Assembly (NCBI RefSeq): GCF_012927275.1
Contig: NZ_JABBGG010000002.1
Span: 186,001 to 250,000 of the forward strand
Direction: 5' to 3'
Origin: Massilia polaris
Lineage (GTDB): Bacteria; Pseudomonadota; Gammaproteobacteria; Burkholderiales; Burkholderiaceae_D
DNA: 64,000 nt
The notes under the pieces were generated by a model that had not been told where the DNA came from, made no database searches, and saw nothing but the letters and a program-made list of their open reading frames with translations. The position numbers and the translations under genes were made by a program. Shown piece after piece: positions 10,314-20,456 of this stretch (the stretch's first letter is position 1; every line of letters begins with the position of its first letter).

Positions 10314-12191
10314 TCAAATTTCGATCTGGGTTCCCAGTTCGATCACCCGATTGCTCGGGATCTGGTAGTAGTCGGCGGCGCCGCGCGCATTGCGCGACAT
10401 CGCCACGAACATGTGCTCGCGCCATGGCGACATGCCCCCGCCAGGCGCCGAAATCACGGTCTGGCGCGCGATGAAGAACGAGGTCTCCATCATCTCGAAT
10501 TCGAGGCCGTGGACGGCCGCCATTTTCAGGATGTGCGGGATGTCCGGTTCATCCTTGAAGCCGTAGAACACGTTCAGCTGGTAGCACTTGTGTCCCAGGT
10601 CGACGACCTTGACCTGGTCCGGCTCCGATACCCATGGCTGTTCGAGGATATGCACGGTCAGGAACACCACGCGCTCATGCAGCACCTTGTTGTGCGACAG
10701 GTTGTGCAGCAGGGCGTGCGGGACGCCGTCGCTTTCGCCGCGCAGGAAGATCGCGGTGCCGTACACGCGCGCCGGCGGCGCCACGAACAGCGAGTCGAGG
10801 AAGTCGGGCAGCGGGATCGCATGCTTCTGCAGGTTCTGGAACACCAGCTCGCGGCCGTGCTTCCAGGTCATCATCACGGTGAACAGGATCGCGCCGAGCA
10901 GCAGCGGGAACCAGCCGCCGTGGAACAGTTTCAGCGTGGTCGACGACAGCAGCATCACGTCGATCACGAAGAAGAAGCCGGTCGCGCCGAAGCACAGCAC
11001 CAGCGGCAGGTGCCAGCGGTAGCGCGTGACGAAGAAGGTCAGGATGGTCGTGCACAGCATGGTGGCGGTAACGGCGATGCCGTAGGCGCCCGCCAGTTCG
11101 TCGGACGATCCGAACGACACCACGGCAAGCAGCACCACGACCAGCTGCAGCCAGTTCACGGCGGGGATGTAGATCTGGCCGATCTCGCTGGCCGACGTAT
11201 GCAGCACGCGCATGCGCGGCAGAAGGCCCAGCGCGATGGCCTGCTTGGTCATCGAGAAGGTGCCCGAAATGGTCGCCTGCGACGCGATCACGGCGGCCAT
11301 CGCCGACAACGCCACCAGCGGATAGACGGCCCAGCCGTCGACCTGGTTGAAGAACGGATTGCTGACCGCGTCAGGATGGCTGATCAGCAGCGCGCCCTGG
11401 CCAAGATAGTTGAGCGCCAGTGCGGGGAAGGCAACCGCGAACCAGGCCAGGCGGATCGGCTTCTTGCCGAAGTGGCCCATGTCGGCATACAGCGCCTCGG
11501 CGCCGGTCATCGCCAGCACCACGGCGCCAAGCGCGACGAACGCGGTGAACTTATTATCCAACATGAAGCGGCCGGCGTGCATCGGATTGAGCGCGGCCAG
11601 GATCTCGGGAGCCTCGAAAATGTGGTACACGCCCATCACCGCAAGGGTCAGGAACCAGACCAGCATGATCGGGCCGAACCAGCGGCCGATGCCGGCGGTG
11701 CCGCGCGACTGCACCGAGTACAGCGCGACCAGCACCACGATCGAAATCGGCACGACATACGCTTCCATTCCCGGGGCGGCCACTTCGAGCCCTTCGATCG
11801 CGCCGAGCACCGAGATGGCGGGCGTGATCACGCTGTCGCCGTAGAACATGGTGGCGCCTAACACGCCAAGCATCATCAGCGGCACGTACCAGGCGGACCC
11901 CTTGGTGACCGAATTGAGCGCCAGCGCCATCAGCGCCATGACACCGCCCTCGCCGCGGTTATCGGCGCGCAGCATCAAGGTGACGTACTTGAGGGAAACG
12001 ATTATGGTGAGCGCCCAGAAGATCAGGGACAGGACGCCGAGCAGGTTGGGCGTGTTGAGCGCGAGGCCGTGGGTGGTGTCGAAAACAGCTTTCAGGGTGT
12101 ACAGCGGGCTGGTGCCGATGTCGCCGTAGACGATGCCGACCGCAGCCAGCGTCAGCGCCGCAACGCTGCTTTTCTTATGTTCCGAGGTCAA
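10314..12191 (-). CDS. kup: Low-affinity potassium transport protein Kup
   Basis: A 625-residue Kup/HAK/KUP potassium:proton symporter. The N-terminus AALTLAAVGIVYGDIGTSPLYTLKAVF is the family signature, followed by about 12 membrane segments, including FYGDSVITPAISVLGAIEGLEV. A cytoplasmic C-terminal region of about 180 residues ends ELGTQIEI. The gene stands alone on the minus strand; rarD is divergent across a 197-base spacer. An ATG directly after TTTGACCTCGGAACATAAG is used; the ribosome site is weak. The 589-codon plus-strand frame across this gene is a shadow. Confidence 0.97.
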   Translation of the reverse strand: MTSEHKKSSVAALTLAAVGIVYGDIGTSPLYTLKAVFDTTHGLALNTPNLLGVLSLIFWALTIIVSLKYVTLMLRADNRGEGGVMALMALALNSVTKGSAWYVPLMMLGVLGATMFYGDSVITPAISVLGAIEGLEVAAPGMEAYVVPISIVVLVALYSVQSRGTAGIGRWFGPIMLVWFLTLAVMGVYHIFEAPEILAALNPMHAGRFMLDNKFTAFVALGAVVLAMTGAEALYADMGHFGKKPIRLAWFAVAFPALALNYLGQGALLISHPDAVSNPFFNQVDGWAVYPLVALSAMAAVIASQATISGTFSMTKQAIALGLLPRMRVLHTSASEIGQIYIPAVNWLQLVVVLLAVVSFGSSDELAGAYGIAVTATMLCTTILTFFVTRYRWHLPLVLCFGATGFFFVIDVMLLSSTTLKLFHGGWFPLLLGAILFTVMMTWKHGRELVFQNLQKHAIPLPDFLDSLFVAPPARVYGTAIFLRGESDGVPHALLHNLSHNKVLHERVVFLTVHILEQPWVSEPDQVKVVDLGHKCYQLNVFYGFKDEPDIPHILKMAAVHGLEFEMMETSFFIARQTVISAPGGGMSPWREHMFVAMSRNARGAADYYQIPSNRVIELGTQIEI

Positions 12192-12388
12192 AGTTGCACC
12201 ATATTGTTGTTTTTGATGCGTTGCACAATATGCCAGTGGAAGGCAATTTGCAAGCGGAATAAAGTTTGGGTCGTTGGCACTTTACCACTCAAGCACGGCG
12301 GTCGCCTTTACAGCAGGTAAGCCGCCGTCAGCGGCGATTATCCAGGTCAGCGATAATGTTGTCTTAGCGAATTTTTTGATTGTTCCTC

Positions 12389-13258
12389 ATGCGTACCGGC
12401 ATCCTGTCCGCCGCCCTGGCATTCCTGTGCTGGGGCCTGTTCCCGCTCTACTTCCACGCGCTTAACGAAGTTCCGCCGACCCAGATCATGGTGCACCGCG
12501 TGGTGTGGTCGCTGCTGTTCCTGATGATCGTGCTGACCGTGCGCCGCCAGTGGGCCTGGGTGCGTCCGCTGCTCGGCCAGCCGCGCGTGATCGGCAGCTT
12601 CGCGATCAGCGCCCTGCTCTTGTCCGGGAACTGGCTGCTGTATATCTGGGCGGTCAACAACGGACACGTGATTGAATCGAGCCTGGGCTACTTCATCAAC
12701 CCGCTGGTCAACGTCATGCTCGGCTACCTGGTGCTGAAGGAGCGCCTGCGCCGCGGCCAGTGGGCGGCGATCGCGCTGGCCGCGGCCGGCGTGGCGTGGC
12801 TTGCGTGGGACGCCGGCCGCATGCCGTGGATCGCGCTGGTGCTGGCCGCGTCCTTCGGCCTGTATGGCCTGATGCGCAAAACCGCGGCACTGGGCGCGCT
12901 CGAAGGCCTGTCGTTCGAAACCATGCTGCTGTTCCCGTTCGCGCTCGCTTATGTGGTGTGGCTGACGATGAATGGCGGTAACGCCTTCATCAACACCGCG
13001 TCCGACACCACCCGCTGGCTGCTGGTGGCGGCCGGACCGATCACCGCGATCCCGCTGCTGCTGTTCGCGGCCGGTGCGCGCAAGATCCCGTTGTCGGTAC
13101 TCGGGCTGCTGCAGTACATCGGCCCGACCATCCAGTTCGCGCTTGGCATCTTCCTGTTCCACGAGGCCTTCACCTCGGGCAAGCTGGTCGGCTTCCTGAT
13201 GATCTGGAGCGCGCTGGCGCTGTACGCGGCCGAAGGGCTGTGGAAGCGCTCTAATTAA
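12389..13258 (+). CDS. rarD: RarD-type EamA permease
   Basis: A 289-residue inner-membrane protein with about ten hydrophobic segments, matching RarD of the drug/metabolite transporter superfamily. Typical motifs are MRTGILSAALAFLCWGLFPLYF at the start, the HRVVWSLLF block, WLLYIWAVNNGHVIESSLGYFINPL, and RKIPLSVLGLLQYIGPT. The transported molecule is not established. The ATG at 12389 is chosen over a TTG three codons upstream. The stop overlaps the stop of the convergent histidine kinase gene by four bases (TTAA shared), so the two transcripts must run into each other. Confidence 0.92.
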   Translation: MRTGILSAALAFLCWGLFPLYFHALNEVPPTQIMVHRVVWSLLFLMIVLTVRRQWAWVRPLLGQPRVIGSFAISALLLSGNWLLYIWAVNNGHVIESSLGYFINPLVNVMLGYLVLKERLRRGQWAAIALAAAGVAWLAWDAGRMPWIALVLAASFGLYGLMRKTAALGALEGLSFETMLLFPFALAYVVWLTMNGGNAFINTASDTTRWLLVAAGPITAIPLLLFAAGARKIPLSVLGLLQYIGPTIQFALGIFLFHEAFTSGKLVGFLMIWSALALYAAEGLWKRSN

Positions 13259-14496
13259 GTAAAGCGCAGAACGGCGCGGGTGCCCGCACCCGCTTCGCTG
13301 TCGATCTCGAGGCCGATCCCGCTGCGCGCCGCCAGCCGGTGTGCGATCGACAGGCCTAGTCCGAAGCCTGTACTGCCCTCCCCCTTCGCGCCTGCCCTGT
13401 GCAGGCGCGGTTGTATTCCCGGGCCGCTGTCGGCCACCATCAGGCAGGGCTGTTCGAAGCTGATGCGAACCTGTCCAGCCATCGTATGGGCGAATGCGTT
13501 GCTGACCAGGTTCGACAGCAGGATCGACAGCGCGACGCGGCGGCACACCGCGCAATCCTTCGCATCGACATCCACCACCACTTTTACCGCTTTACCATCC
13601 AGCAGGTGCGCATGCTGGACCACCACGCTTTCCACCAGCGGCAGCATCAGCACCGGTTCCGCCGACGGCGTTTGACCAAGGTCTTCGCGCGCCAGCGCCA
13701 AGAGGGTGTCGACCGATTGCGCCATGGCCTCGGAAGCGACCACGATGCGCTGCACCTGCGCCGCTTGTTGCGGCGCCAGCGGCTGGCTGGCAAGCAGGCC
13801 TGCGGCGCCGCTGACAACGGCCAGCGGGGTACGCAGTTCGTGGCTGGCGTCGCGCGTGAAATGCTGTTCGCGCTCGATGAATTCGGCGATCCTGTCCATC
13901 GCCTGTTCCAGCCCCTTCGCCAGCGCGCCGATTTCATTGTCGGGAAAGTCGCCCGCGAAGCTGCGCGGCAGCTGTCCGGGTGCGGCATGTGCGACCAGGT
14001 GTGCGAGCCGGTCCAGCGGCGCGGTTGCGCGGCGCGCCAGCCAGTAACCGAAGCCCGCGGTCAGCGCCGCCATCGCCAGCGCCAGCGCGCCAAGCACGCC
14101 CGCGATGAATGGCAGGCGCGCACGCACGACCAGCTCCCGGCTCACCTCCGCGACGAGGTAATACGGCACCGCGCCTGGCGGAACAACGTGGTAATGGCGG
14201 CCTGCGTCGCCGAAGAACTCGCGTCCGGCACCGGCATTGAACTGACGCGCGAGGTCGGGCGGAAAAGTGCTGCTGTCGCGATGGATGCTGACGAAATCGC
14301 GCAGCGGTTTGATGGGACTGGCGCCAGCCTGTCGCTGGTGGTCCACTTCCTGGCGCAACATGTTGTGGAAGAAGCTGTCTTCGACCGTGTACACAAAAAT
14401 CAGGCTGAAAGCGGAGAAGCACAGTGCCGTCGCCAGCGCGAACACGGTAAAGGCGGCGACGATCCTGCGCCGCAGGCTGTGGTTCGGCGCGCTCAT
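13255..14496 (-). CDS. Two-component sensor histidine kinase
   Basis: A 413-residue membrane histidine kinase. It has a first membrane segment (about residues 12-34, IVAAFTVFALATALCFSAFS), a periplasmic sensor region of about 110 residues, a second segment (GVLGALALAMAALTAGFGYWLA), and a HAMP-like linker. The H-box is DASHELRTPLAVVSG and a HATPase domain follows, with N, G1 and G2 boxes (LLSNLVSNAFAH, VADSGPGI, GFGLGLSIAHRLA). The ATG at 14496 overlaps the upstream response-regulator stop (ATGA), so kinase and regulator are coupled. The frame is open further upstream but that part is out-of-family. Confidence 0.95.
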   Translation of the reverse strand: MSAPNHSLRRRIVAAFTVFALATALCFSAFSLIFVYTVEDSFFHNMLRQEVDHQRQAGASPIKPLRDFVSIHRDSSTFPPDLARQFNAGAGREFFGDAGRHYHVVPPGAVPYYLVAEVSRELVVRARLPFIAGVLGALALAMAALTAGFGYWLARRATAPLDRLAHLVAHAAPGQLPRSFAGDFPDNEIGALAKGLEQAMDRIAEFIEREQHFTRDASHELRTPLAVVSGAAGLLASQPLAPQQAAQVQRIVVASEAMAQSVDTLLALAREDLGQTPSAEPVLMLPLVESVVVQHAHLLDGKAVKVVVDVDAKDCAVCRRVALSILLSNLVSNAFAHTMAGQVRISFEQPCLMVADSGPGIQPRLHRAGAKGEGSTGFGLGLSIAHRLAARSGIGLEIDSEAGAGTRAVLRFT

Positions 14497-15167
14497 GCGG
14501 CGGCGTCGATGCGGAAGCCGACGCCGTGCACCGTCAGCAGCATCGCACGGGCGAACGGCTTGTCCAGCGCCTGGCGCAGCAGGTACATGTGGCTGCGCAG
14601 GGCGTCCGAGTCGGGCGGATCGTCGCCCCATAAAGCGTGCGTCAGTTCCGAGCGCGTCACCGTGCGCGGATGCGCTTCGGCCAGCGCCAGCAGGATCTGG
14701 TAGCCGGCCGGGTGCAGCCGAAGCGGCTGTCCGTCGCGCGCCGCAGCCTGCGCCTGGCGATCGATGCTCAGGCTTCCAATCGCCAGGGTGTGATGCTGGT
14801 GCAGCGTGTGGCGCCGCGCCAGCGCATGGCAGCGCGCCAGCAGTTCTTCCAGCGCGAATGGCTTGACGAGGTAATCGTCGGCGCCGCTGTCGAAACCGGC
14901 CAGCTTGTCGTGCAATGCGTCGCGCGCGGTCAGCATCAGCACCGGGATGCGCCGCGCGGACTGGTCACGCAAGCGCCGGCAGACTTCGAGGCCATCGATG
15001 CCGGGCAGGGTCAGGTCGAGCAGTACGAGGTCGTAATGGTTGTCGAGCGCGAGCCCCAGCCCGTGCGCGCCGTCGGCCGCGAAGTCGGCGCTGTGGCCAT
15101 GCTGCTCCAGGCCTTCAGCCAGGTTGCGCGCCAGCGGCGCGTGGTCTTCGACGACGAGTATGTGCAC
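14493..15167 (-). CDS. OmpR/PhoB-type response regulator, partner of adjacent kinase
   Basis: A 224-residue response regulator. The receiver domain has acidic residues E7/D8, phospho-acceptor D51 in LVLLDLTLPGIDGLEVC, LTARD and DYLVKPFALEEL. The C-terminal winged helix spans about 125-224 (YQILLALAEAHPRTVTRSELTHALWGDD ... VHGVGFRIDA). The stop overlaps the kinase ATG (ATGA). Upstream, its start is only 13 bases after the stop of the DJ-1/PfpI gene on the same strand, so the three genes look like one operon. The stimulus cannot be read from the sequence. Confidence 0.95.
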   Translation of the reverse strand: MHILVVEDHAPLARNLAEGLEQHGHSADFAADGAHGLGLALDNHYDLVLLDLTLPGIDGLEVCRRLRDQSARRIPVLMLTARDALHDKLAGFDSGADDYLVKPFALEELLARCHALARRHTLHQHHTLAIGSLSIDRQAQAAARDGQPLRLHPAGYQILLALAEAHPRTVTRSELTHALWGDDPPDSDALRSHMYLLRQALDKPFARAMLLTVHGVGFRIDAAA

Positions 15168-15180
15168 GGACTGCGGTCCT

Positions 15181-16233
15181 TTATCGGTTTGCCAGGCGCT
15201 GTAGCTGGAATGCGTCGGCGAGGCGCCACTCCATCGCAGCCACGAGCGCGTGCATCAGTACCAGCATCTTATCAAACTGCGGCACGCTCGCCTGCTCGGC
15301 GCGGGCTGCCGCCAGGCCGCCACGCTGGTAAGCGGCCAGCATGCGCACGCTGTTTTCGTCGGGGCCTGGCTCACGGGCAACCGGCGCATGGCCCAGCGCC
15401 TTGATCATCGCCTCGACGGTCGACCAGGTCGACCATGAATTCTGCCCTGTCACGAGGCGGCCGTCGACGACAGTGTTGTCAAGATAGTTTGGCGCCGAGA
15501 CGAAGCGTGCGCCGCGGTCGAGCGCCCGGTCCTGCAGCAGGAACGGGAAGCGCGCACGCGCATTCGCATCGAGGAACAGCTCTTCATCGTTGGTGAAGCC
15601 GGTCATCCGTTTGCCGGCGACAAATGGCTTGCCGTCCGCCATGGCCACGTCCAGCAGTGCAGCGGGTCCATGGCACACCGCGCCAACCACGCCGCGCTGC
15701 GCGACGTCCAGCACAATGCGTGCAACATCGCGGTTGCCCGGAAGGTCGAACATCGCTCCCTTGCCGCCGACGACATACACGGCGTCGTAGCGCGCCGTGT
15801 CGACCCGCGCCAGCGGCAGCGACTGGCTTGCCTTTGCCTGCGCCTCGGCGTCGTTCAGGAACGCGTAATCGAGGTCCTGCAGGTCGTCCGTGTCGATGCT
15901 GGCCGGCGGCCTGCCGCCCAGTGGCGACGCAATGTCCACTTCGTAGCCGTTCACCTTGAACGCGTAATAGGCGCGCGACAGTTCGGTCAGCTCGTAGCCA
16001 GCTTTTTTGCTCAACGGCCCGCCGCGTTCGGCGCTGCTGACAATGGCCAGGATGCGGCCACGCTTCTCATTCACGGCTTGCTTCAGGTAAGGCAGGCCTG
16101 CCGTGGTCGCATGCTGGTTGGCCTTCGGGATGCTGTCGAGGTCGAGGCTCAGGTAATAGCCCCAGCCGAGGGCGGCGAGCATCGCCAGGATACCGGCCAG
16201 CCAGGCGGTTGCGCGGAGGAAAGTACGGGTCAT
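15181..16233 (-). CDS. Membrane-anchored DJ-1/PfpI (class I glutamine amidotransferase-like) protein
   Basis: A 350-residue protein. An N-terminal hydrophobic segment (about residues 8-30) is followed by a DJ-1/PfpI domain (about 58-270) and a helical C-terminal extension of about 70 residues. The nucleophile elbow is GVVGAVCHGPAAL, giving the active-site pair C187-H188, and the flavodoxin-like glycine turn is YVVGGKGAMFDLP. Relatives include Hsp31-like chaperones/glyoxalases, but which activity applies here is unknown. The ATG at 16233 is preceded by AAGGAG at six bases, better than more upstream starts. It is the first gene of an apparent operon with the two-component pair. Confidence 0.87.
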   Translation of the reverse strand: MTRTFLRATAWLAGILAMLAALGWGYYLSLDLDSIPKANQHATTAGLPYLKQAVNEKRGRILAIVSSAERGGPLSKKAGYELTELSRAYYAFKVNGYEVDIASPLGGRPPASIDTDDLQDLDYAFLNDAEAQAKASQSLPLARVDTARYDAVYVVGGKGAMFDLPGNRDVARIVLDVAQRGVVGAVCHGPAALLDVAMADGKPFVAGKRMTGFTNDEELFLDANARARFPFLLQDRALDRGARFVSAPNYLDNTVVDGRLVTGQNSWSTWSTVEAMIKALGHAPVAREPGPDENSVRMLAAYQRGGLAAARAEQASVPQFDKMLVLMHALVAAMEWRLADAFQLQRLANR

Positions 16234-16358
16234 GTCATGCTCCTTGGTTAATGGATGACCCCAAGCGTGCGCCGCGCCCCGTGAAATGGATGTGAAACGG
16301 CCATAAGCATTGCCGATTACTGTATCCTGTTGACCTTCCGCTTTAACCGAGATACTCA

Positions 16359-18026
<1,668 letters not shown>

Positions 18027-18046
18027 ACGGAAACGGCGCCAGCCAC

Positions 18047-18077
18047 AAGCTCCCTTCTGAAGGGAGCTTTTTTTTTG
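18047..18077 (+). terminator. Intrinsic terminator of ettA
   Basis: Perfect 10-base arms AAGCTCCCTT and AAGGGAGCTT around a 3-base loop, followed by a run of T, 21 bases after the ettA stop. Confidence 0.92.
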
Positions 18078-18150
18078 TGCCGCAGAAAAGCCATTCCGCC
18101 CGTTTGAGCAAATCGACATGGCGGCGCGTAGCCATCGTCCAAACTACGAT

Positions 18151-18478
18151 GTTGACATCCTCCCCTTCGTAAACGGAAGGGGATTCCCACTGCTGGCGTC
18201 TGATGCCCCAGACGGAAGCCGGACTGAAAGTAGCCCAGCTTCTTATTCAATCCGCAGGATATCTCTCGACCTCGCCTAAGGCGACTGCGGATCGGAAAAA
18301 AACGGTGCAGGTGACTCATGCCCCAGCGCGTAATCGCATACTGAAGCACTTATGGAGTTTGACCATGCCCCAACAACCAAGTTCAAAACATTTTTTTACC
18401 TGGACGGCTGCGGGCGCTACGCGCCCGGCTCCTTTCACTCCCTGCCCTGAAGGACAGGGTTTCTCGGAGCAATTCTGA
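18151..18478. mobile_element. IS200/IS605-type remnant or non-autonomous element (terminal palindromes, no transposase inside)
   Basis: The gap between the ettA terminator and the RAYT gene holds three palindromes. One is at 18161-18183 (TCCCCTTC/GAAGGGGA, preceded by TTGACATCC and followed by TTCC), one at 18411-18427 (CGGGCGC, TAC, GCGCCCG), and one at 18440-18459 (CCCTG.CCT/AGG.CAGGG, followed by TTTCTCGGAGCAATTCTGAT). From memory, the outer two resemble sub-terminal hairpins of IS200/IS605-type elements, in opposite orientations. The interior has no tnpA or tnpB; an open frame at 18203-18478 shows no recognisable domain. A decayed or MITE-like derivative is the likeliest reading, and part may be an omega-RNA-like relic. 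Confirmation needs an ISfinder search. Confidence 0.45.
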
Positions 18479-18951
18479 TGAACGACTACCAAGGCAACCG
18501 CGTCCCTGGTCCGACCTACTTCTTTACGGTAAGGCTGGACGACCCGCACAGCGCGCTGCTGACGGATCACATCTCGGCCTTCGGCGAAGCCATCCGGCTG
18601 GTTCGCACCCGCAAGCCCTTCCATGTGGATGCATGGGTGGTGCTGCCCGACCATGCGCACGCGATCTGGACCCTGCCGCCGGGCGACCACGACTGCGCCA
18701 CGCGCTGGCGCGCGGTGAAGATCGCTTTTTCCAAGTCGCTGCGCAAGTCAGGGCTGGGCAACGGCGATGCGGGCGCCATCTGGACGCGCCGCTACCAGCA
18801 CCTCCCGGTGCCCGACGAGGCCGAATACCGCAGGCTGGTCGACTGCGTCCACCGCAACCCATTGCGGCACGGCATGTGCCAGCGGCCAGAAGACTGGCCG
18901 TGGTCGTCGCTGCACCGCTTTGTCGCGGCCGGCTACGCGATTCCCACCTGA
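18478..18951 (+). CDS. REP-associated tyrosine transposase (RAYT) family protein with Tyr-to-Cys change at the expected catalytic position
   Basis: A 157-residue Y1-type HUH protein. The metal-binding HUH motif is LPDHAHAIWTLP (H59, H61). RAYT hallmarks are VPGPTYFFTVRL near the N-terminus, ATRWRAVKIAFSKSL, IWTRRYQHLPV, and the C-terminal RNPLRHGMC..EDWPWSSLHRFV. In RAYTs the nucleophile lies in the helix VDY(I/V)H-NP; here codon 18844-18846 is TGC, so the block reads VDCVHRNP (C123). If that alignment holds, single-strand nicking chemistry is probably lost. The ATG overlaps the last bases of the IS-like palindromic region (TTCTGATG). The gene is otherwise intact and full length. Confidence 0.85.
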   Translation: MNDYQGNRVPGPTYFFTVRLDDPHSALLTDHISAFGEAIRLVRTRKPFHVDAWVVLPDHAHAIWTLPPGDHDCATRWRAVKIAFSKSLRKSGLGNGDAGAIWTRRYQHLPVPDEAEYRRLVDCVHRNPLRHGMCQRPEDWPWSSLHRFVAAGYAIPT

Positions 18952-18972
18952 AAAAACGCCGCCACAATAGAA

Positions 18973-19007
18973 CAGGGCGGGAAAGCCGATCGGCCCTTCC
19001 CGCCCTG
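18973..19007 (-). terminator. Hairpin at the end of the outer-membrane protein gene
   Basis: Arms CAGGGCGGGAA and TTCCCGCCCTG flank a loop that itself contains GCCGATCGGC. On the minus strand the hairpin is followed by TTCTATT. It lies between two convergent genes and most likely ends the minus-strand transcript. Confidence 0.6.
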
Positions 19008-19029
19008 CGTTGAAACTTACGACTTCAGT

Positions 19030-19593
19030 TTAGAAGTTGTAACGTGCTGCCAGGGTCACCGCGTCCGGCTTAGGGCCGAAATCGCGCTTCTTGCCATAGC
19101 GTTCGTATTCCAGGGTCAGCGCGACTTGCTGGCTCAGGTTGTACTGGGCGCCCAGGCCGGCGTACAGCGCGTTGTCGGACTCGCTGCGCGTCATGCCAGG
19201 GGTGGCGCTGCTCAGCTTAGCCTTGGTGTGGGCGACGCCCAGCTTGCCGAAGAAGGAAAACTGCTCGTTCATCGGCGCGGTTGCCTTGGCGGCGACGTAG
19301 GTCGCACGGCCATCGGTCTCACCGCGGCCGGCGACGCCGTTCCGGGTGAAGCCGACATCGGTTTTCTTGAAGTCGGTGTGGCCCAGCTCAACGCCGAAGT
19401 TCTGGTCGATTTCGACGCCGCCGAAGATCTTGCCGCCGGCCTTGTAGCCTTCGGCGCTGCGGTTGGTCGTACCCGACACTTCAAACGTGTTATCAGCGGC
19501 AACCACACCGGCGCCAAGGTACGGTTTGTTCTGTGCCTGGGCTGCGCCCATTGCGGTGGCACCTGCGATCAATGCGAAGATAAGCTTTTTCAT
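19030..19593 (-). CDS. Outer-membrane beta-barrel protein, OmpA-like/opacity type
   Basis: A 187-residue exported protein. It has a signal peptide (MKKLIFALIAGATAMGAAQA), then a glycine-rich, alternating pattern typical of an eight-stranded beta-barrel (PYLGAGVVAADNTFEV, GGVEIDQNFGVELGHTDF, YAGLGAQYNLSQQVALTLEYERYG). It ends in LAARYNF, with the terminal aromatic Phe that targets proteins to the BAM complex. There is no peptidoglycan-binding domain, so it is the barrel alone. Its function (adhesion, small porin or structural) is not determinable. It stands as a single gene with its own terminator. Confidence 0.85.
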   Translation of the reverse strand: MKKLIFALIAGATAMGAAQAQNKPYLGAGVVAADNTFEVSGTTNRSAEGYKAGGKIFGGVEIDQNFGVELGHTDFKKTDVGFTRNGVAGRGETDGRATYVAAKATAPMNEQFSFFGKLGVAHTKAKLSSATPGMTRSESDNALYAGLGAQYNLSQQVALTLEYERYGKKRDFGPKPDAVTLAARYNF

Positions 19594-19786
19594 ACGGACT
19601 CCTGTGTTGTTGAAACGTTCTGGTCCGCAATTCGATTGAATTGCGAGGTAGCCAAGATAGCATCAACGGCAAGGCTGAGTCCGTGGGTATCCCGTAAGAT
19701 TTGTAATGAGATGTAACCCGAATTGAAAATAGCTGACCTGGTGTTCAGCTATTTTCATGGGCATTTTTGCGAATTTTAGCCGACTT

Positions 19787-20383
19787 TTAGGTGATATAGC
19801 GGAAAGTTAGGTTCACGCGCGGTCCGATCTGGCGTGCGGATTTGTTAATTCCGTGCAACCAAAAATGTTGTGTCTTTCCCCTCATCAGTAGCAGCGAACC
19901 GCTGCTCAGGTCGAGTTTCAGGGTCTGTTTCGAGTGCCTGTGACGCAGGATGAAGGTGCGGGTGGCGCCAAAACTGACCGAAGCGATAGCGGGTTCCGGG
20001 CCAAGTTCGGCTTCGTCGTCGCTATGCATGCCCATGCTGTCGCGCTCGTTGCGGTAGTAGTTGAGCAGTACGCTGTTGAACCGGTGTCCGGTCGCGGTTT
20101 CGACGGCCTGCCTGATCTCCGACAGCAGGGGCGTGAACGGCTGCGGCGCGAGGTCGAGCCCGGAATAGCTGTAGCGCGCGTCGCCATGCCATGCGGTCAG
20201 GCGCGGCTGCAGGTGCTGCTTGCCCCATAGGGTAATCGACTCGGCGCGCCAGGCGGTTTGCGCCACCAGCTGCGCCAGTACCTCGTCGTTGCCCAGGCCG
20301 AGCGGCAACTGCTCGAGCCACAGCAATTCACCGTCCGGAATCGGTATCTGGATCAGGGAATTGCTTGAGGTGAACAGGTCCAT
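19787..20383 (-). CDS. alkB: AlkB-like 2-oxoglutarate/Fe(II) dioxygenase
   Basis: A 198-residue AlkB-family protein that would oxidatively remove alkyl groups from DNA or RNA bases. The start chosen is MDLFTSSN at 20383. Fe(II) ligands are H and D in SMGMHSDDEAELG and the distal His in KTQHFWLHGI; 2-oxoglutarate contacts are in GPRVNLTFR near the C-terminus. The substrate-side block LNYYRNERDSMGMHSDDE is typical of the AlkB/ALKBH2-3-like group. It is a monocistronic minus-strand gene; no ada-type regulator or repair partner is nearby. Confidence 0.9.
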   Translation of the reverse strand: MDLFTSSNSLIQIPIPDGELLWLEQLPLGLGNDEVLAQLVAQTAWRAESITLWGKQHLQPRLTAWHGDARYSYSGLDLAPQPFTPLLSEIRQAVETATGHRFNSVLLNYYRNERDSMGMHSDDEAELGPEPAIASVSFGATRTFILRHRHSKQTLKLDLSSGSLLLMRGKTQHFWLHGINKSARQIGPRVNLTFRYIT

Positions 20384-20456
20384 TGTTGTGCTGGCCGGCC
20401 AGGATGCCGGCATCGCATCGACAGGATACCAGCATGGAGCAGGACAACATCGGGGT

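Noticed and set aside
10092-11861. A 589-codon plus-strand frame over kup
   Set aside because: Antisense to the clear Kup protein; composition is rich in His, Arg and Gln with no domain pattern.
18203-18478. A 91-codon frame between ettA and the RAYT gene
   Set aside because: It runs through three palindromes of an IS-like piece, has no ribosome site and no recognisable domain; more likely non-coding.
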